A stretch of DNA of 64,000 bases from positions 58,171,869 through 58,235,868 of the forward strand of contig NC_046683.1 in NCBI RefSeq assembly GCF_009870125.1. The letters run 5' to 3'. A program made the position numbers and the translations under genes. Below are positions 60,194 to 64,000 of this stretch, one piece after another. This DNA comes from Drosophila pseudoobscura (taxonomy: Eukaryota; Arthropoda; Insecta; Diptera; Drosophilidae). The notes beneath the pieces are model-generated. The model was not told the DNA's origin, made no database searches, and saw only the letters and a list, made by a program, of their open reading frames with translations. Numbering within the stretch: position 1 is the stretch's first letter; each line of letters opens with the position of its first letter.

Positions 60194-60201
60194 AACCGGT
60201 T
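60194..60201. promoter_or_regulatory. Grainyhead consensus AACCGGTT
   Basis: A perfect palindromic AACCGGTT, the Grainyhead-type site, 8 bp after the Motif-1-like element. Confidence 0.4.
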
Positions 60202-60301
60202 ATCTCTCTCTCTCTCTGTCGCTCGCTCGCTCGCTCGTTCGTTCTTTGAGGAGGAATCAAATATTCCAAGATAGATAATGCCCGTTCCGTTACCGTTACC
60301 G

Positions 60302-62218
60302 TCCTCCGATCTAGCCGCAGACCTGCGCTGAACTGAACTAAATGGATTTTTTGTCATGGGATCGGATCGGATCGTCTGCCTAACATAAAAACTGCCATGC
60401 CATGCCATCCCAACCCATCCCATGCCACGCCACGCCGTGCCATGCCATGCCCCATGCCCGTTTGTCTCCAATATTTCACACATTTTGCCGCACACTCGGC
60501 CGACTGAGGCGTCTATATGTATAGAGAACGGATCCCTATTCTATGCCGCCCCTATGTCCAATGGGAGAGAGAGAGGAACAGTCTGGCGAGGCAAGGCATC
60601 GGCTACAGGAGGGGGGGGAGGGGGGGGGGCCTGAGGGGGACTCCGACGCGGCGACAGGCGTGTGTCGCGTTGCCGCGCCGCACCGTGCCCTGCCTTTTAT
60701 TTTCACCGCTCATTTTGTTGTTGTTCTCAAGATTTTTGCAAGCAACAAAGCAAAAAAAAAAACCGAAATTATTTTTGTACTTAAAAATAAATTGAAAAGC
60801 ATTTTCTTCATCTGTTTTTCGGGATGCCCTTCTTGGCGGGCAGGGTATCGCGATTTTGTGGAGCGCTTCGCATCGGATCGCAGATCGTGGGAATCGTCCT
60901 GTCCGCAAAGGGTATCCGGGCATCGGGGGGAGGGGGCGGCTCTGTGGCACGGCGAAAACAACAACGGCCGCATGAAAATCGAGCGTGAAGCGTGCTGCAT
61001 GCCCCCCCGCCCCGCCCCGCCCAACACGCTCCTTTTTGCCCGATCCACAGCCAGGTCTCCACTCCATTCTCTCCACACGGCAAAGGGCCAGGGCCAAAAG
61101 GGGGGATCTTCGAGAGCTATCTGCCGCGTGTCTCTCCGTCTCGCCATCCGTCCGCTGGCCGTCCCGCCGTCTACGCTCATTATTTTGCTATCACTGAGAG
61201 AAAGCGAGAGAGAGAGAGAGAGACAGAGAGAGAGGGAGAACAACAACAACGTTTAGTCCAAAAATATCACCAAAAGAGGGAACAACAACAGCGGCAGCGG
61301 CGGCAGTGGCAGCGGCGGTGGCAGCATAATTTGTACGATATTCAAATAGAGAATAAGAATGTTGCAGAATTGTTGCAGAATCAAGCGATGGCAGGGGGGT
61401 TGGGGGGAGGGGCAGCACAGGAAAAGAAAGGAAAGCGCGAGAGCCGGAGAGAGGCACCACGAAAATATGAATATTTTTAGAGCCTGGCAAAGTCGAATGG
61501 GAAATACTCTTCTCTGTTTCGAGATTAATGGAATTTTGAGGCGGGATTTTTGTTTGTTTTTAATATATAAAAATATACACATATTATTTAAATATAGTAT
61601 ATTTATATGTTCGTTGTACTAGCCGAATATTCGATGAAGAATAATATCACGAGCTTGGAACTGATCTCCGACTTTGAGATGTTTTTTAAAGAATATACAA
61701 CAATTTTTTAGCAAACACGGTTGGGTTTTTCCAACAATATAGCGAAACTGTACCAAAATCTGCCCAGCCGAAATTTGTCACTCTCCATTGGAAAGGTCCG
61801 GGACAGCCGAGACCTAGAGTCGAGACTTAAAAGCTAATACACACCGATTTCTATAGTATACTTTTGTCCGGATATTATTAACCAATTGGCAACTTTTAAA
61901 ATAAGCAAAAGACTGGGTTTTTTATCGAATTTCTTGTTTGTTTTCCTTCAAGATTTTCCCCTATAAGAAAGATGATTCTAAATCAAAGTTTTTCCTCAAA
62001 GTCTTTCTAAAAAGCCCACCAAATTGTTCGTTAAGCAGATATGAAGTGACTTATGGGAAAATATGGGGTGATTATATATAAAAAAGCATATGGTACGATC
62101 GGTAAAAAAAAGAAAGAAAGAAAGAAAGAAAAGAAAGCCAATAGAGATCTCTATGACCGACATGGATGCTCTTTTAGAACTAGTAAATTCCTTTGAAATA
62201 TTCTCTTCCGTTTCGCAG
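60302..62218. other. Noncoding or unresolved DNA
   Basis: No convincing gene. A GA tract (about 61204-61240) followed by CAA-rich DNA (61240-61300) resembles a fly promoter plus leader on the plus strand. The frame through it (QQQRLVQKYHQKREQQQRQ region) is Gln/Arg-rich and uncertain. From about 61480 the DNA is AT-rich and without simple repeats. I see nothing identifiable there. Confidence 0.4.
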
Positions 62219-62442
62219 GATTTTTGGGTTTTACCAAAGATTTAGCCAAAGTCGACGCCGAGCTAAAACTCGAGGAACCCCCCATATTTAGAGAGCTAAC
62301 AAAATGCTCTCGAATCGCAACAAAAAACCTAGGGAAAATGTTCGGTTTCTGTATTTTTTGGGACAGGCCCATTAAGGAGTGTCTATCGACAAAGAAATTG
62401 TTTAATTATTTATTATTAAACACTTATTTATTACTTATTTAA
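62219..62442 (+). CDS. Weak candidate last exon
   Basis: After a pyrimidine-rich acceptor (TCTCTTCCGTTTCGCAG, AG at 62217-62218) a frame stays open for about 74 codons to TAA at 62440-62442. Its first half has natural composition (GFTKDLAKVDAELKLEEPP, FRELTKCSRIATKNLGK); the second half drifts to AT-rich Leu/Asn/Tyr. AATAAA follows about 10 bp after the stop. The antisense frame is also open, and its Ser/Lys-rich character makes the strand uncertain. No upstream exon was found and the family is unrecognised. Confidence 0.2.
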
Positions 62443-64000
62443 TTACAACACAAATAAATGTCATTATTTTATATCTAAATTTCAGATTTTCCTGTTGGAA
62501 GGTCGTCGGTGGATCTAAGGGTATGTGTGCCTTGGGATCTTTCTATATGAAATAATCTTATATATACTAAATTATATTAAAAAAAGCAAAGATATTTGAC
62601 TGAAAACGATTGTGGCCATGTTTTCTTGAGAGGTTTCCAAAAATCGTTCCAATATCTTCTATAATCTGGAGGGGATCCTTAAGGAATCTATGGTGATCTA
62701 TCTCTATGTATCTATGTATCTATGCTCCAATGGCCTGAAAGACAATCAAAAGAGTGGGATCCCTAAGTGGAGGAAAGGGTAGACAGAGACAGAGAGCGGT
62801 AGAGCGGTAGAGCGGTAGAGAGAGAGAGAGAGAGAGAGGCTGGCTGGCAGGAGGAAGGTCTCTTCTTTATGGTCGTGTCTGGGGGTCGCCACTGGGAGGG
62901 AGTGTGGGGCTCTTCTAGGGGGCTATTTTGAGACCCCCCGACTGACGACTGACGACTGACTCACCCTCAACCGATCCTCTGCCCCACGAATCTCGGAAAA
63001 CAATGAGGCTGTGGCTGTGGCTGTGGCAGGCAGCGGAATCTTGCCACACAAAAGTAGCGCCTGCCCAAAAAAACACAAAATTTTGCAATGTGAAAATTGC
63101 ATGAATTAGAAAACAACACAAAAACGTGGTGGGGTGGAGGGGAGCGATGGAGGGGGAGGGGGGGGAGCAGGAGCCTGCAGCTTCCAGGCAGGCAGAAAAA
63201 TCCACTCAGACGAAAGTCCTTAGACTTTGCATTTCGGCAAATATAATGCCACACAAGGAGCGTGGAGAATGGAGCGTGGAGCAAGGAGCATGGAGAGTGT
63301 GGAGCGGGGAAGGAGTGTGGCTGTGGGAAAATCAGGAAGTTGCCACTGCAAGACGTGGCAGTAACAGTGGCAGTGGCAGTGGCAGGAAGAAGCACGGAGG
63401 CAGACGACGACGGCGCTGGATGGCCAAGAACAATGCGGGGACACAAAAAATAAAACACCAGCGGAGAAAACTAAGCAAAAGTTGATGCTGATGATGATGG
63501 CGATGGCGATGGCGATGGAGGCTCCAACATCCAACATCCAGCAACAACAATAATACATAATTACAATAAAGAACTGCAGCTTGTGGCACAGCAGCGGCGG
63601 CAGCCACACTCTCGCCTGCAGGAGAATGCAATCAGCGCGCGACCGAAACTAAAGGACCAGAAACGGAGCAGAAGCGGAGCAGAAGGATCCCTGGATCAGT
63701 GAACATTGGCAGTAATTTGTTGCTGCTGCCATTGTTGCCGGCATGTGTGGCAGGTGTGGCATGTGTGGCATATTTCCTAGCAGCTCTGGCAATTATAATT
63801 GAATGCCATTCCAAACCAATTTCTCAAGACACTGTGCATCGGTGCGTATACGTAATGTGGGGATTGAGGGGGGGGGGGGGGGTGGTGGCTCTCCTGCTGC
63901 TGTTCTTGCGGCTCCTGCTGCTCCAATTGATGCAGAAGATTGAGAATTAATTTCATATTTTCGCACAAAATGAAAGCCACGAAGAATCCTCGGGGGGGCA
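62443..64000. other. Noncoding DNA
   Basis: No supportable gene. GTAGAGCG and GA repeats near 62795-62838, GACTGAC words near 62940, GTGGCA repeats near 63355-63380, GATGGC repeats near 63490-63520, and a G run at about 63868-63882. A minus-strand donor-like GAGG|GTGAGTCAG near 62965 has no recognisable exon. Confidence 0.45.
63845..63856 (+). repeat. Dispersed 12-mer CGTATACGTAAT, copy 4
   Basis: Exact copy followed by GTGGGG, in the same orientation as copies 2 and 3. Confidence 0.4.

Noticed and set aside
1..64000. CRISPR arrays, tRNA or rRNA genes
   Set aside because: No regularly spaced direct repeats with unique spacers of CRISPR type, and no tRNA box B (GGTTCGAATCC) or rRNA-like sequence was noticed.

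Overview
The window looks like nuclear DNA of a fruit fly (Drosophila). The organism call rests on three things. Three complete genes of the insect DUF1091/CheB-like family carry 56-78 nt introns of typical fly type. Fly promoter and insulator words are present (perfect TATCGATA elements, CGATA clusters, a perfect AACCGGTT). Microsatellites are very dense. That density is reminiscent of the obscura group, but the species assignment is inference. No bacterial or organellar genes, tRNA, rRNA or CRISPR were seen. Most open frames over 60 codons are simple-sequence artefacts (poly-Leu, Ser, Cys, Arg or Thr-His).

Layout. 1-20 kb: gene-poor, probably intronic or regulatory. It holds nine clusters of one octamer (CACTGCTT/AAGCAGTG), a tenth near 38 kb, and a 33-nt microexon candidate at 12.72 kb with strong splice sites. 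20.1-21.0 kb: a decayed or unusual small gene on the minus strand next to a 30-bp tandem repeat. 21-36 kb: simple-sequence-rich noncoding DNA. 36.1-36.6 kb: a dense CGATA/TATCGATA cluster resembling a BEAF-32/DREF boundary or promoter. 40.2-43.5 kb: the best-supported part, three tandem plus-strand DUF1091 genes of 180, 178 and 177 residues, each with four exons and three phase-0 introns at matching positions. An inverted, broken DUF1091-like fragment lies between the second and third. 43.6-54.6 kb: no convincing gene. 54.9-55.2 kb: the frameshifted 3' end of a Tc1-type transposase. 55.76-57.2 kb: a long minus-strand coding exon of a probably secreted low-complexity protein, ending in a strong splice donor and lacking a normal start codon. 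59.5-60.3 kb: a promoter-like module (DRE, CTCF-like, Motif-1-like, Grainyhead sites). 60.3-64 kb: mostly noncoding, with one weak exon candidate near 62.3 kb.

The DUF1091 proteins are predicted secreted lipid/ligand-binding-like proteins formed by tandem duplication. Nothing in the sequence links them functionally to the long minus-strand gene. The most novel observation is the set of orientation-biased CACTGCTT clusters: about 30 exact copies where about two are expected by chance, arranged like homotypic regulatory arrays.
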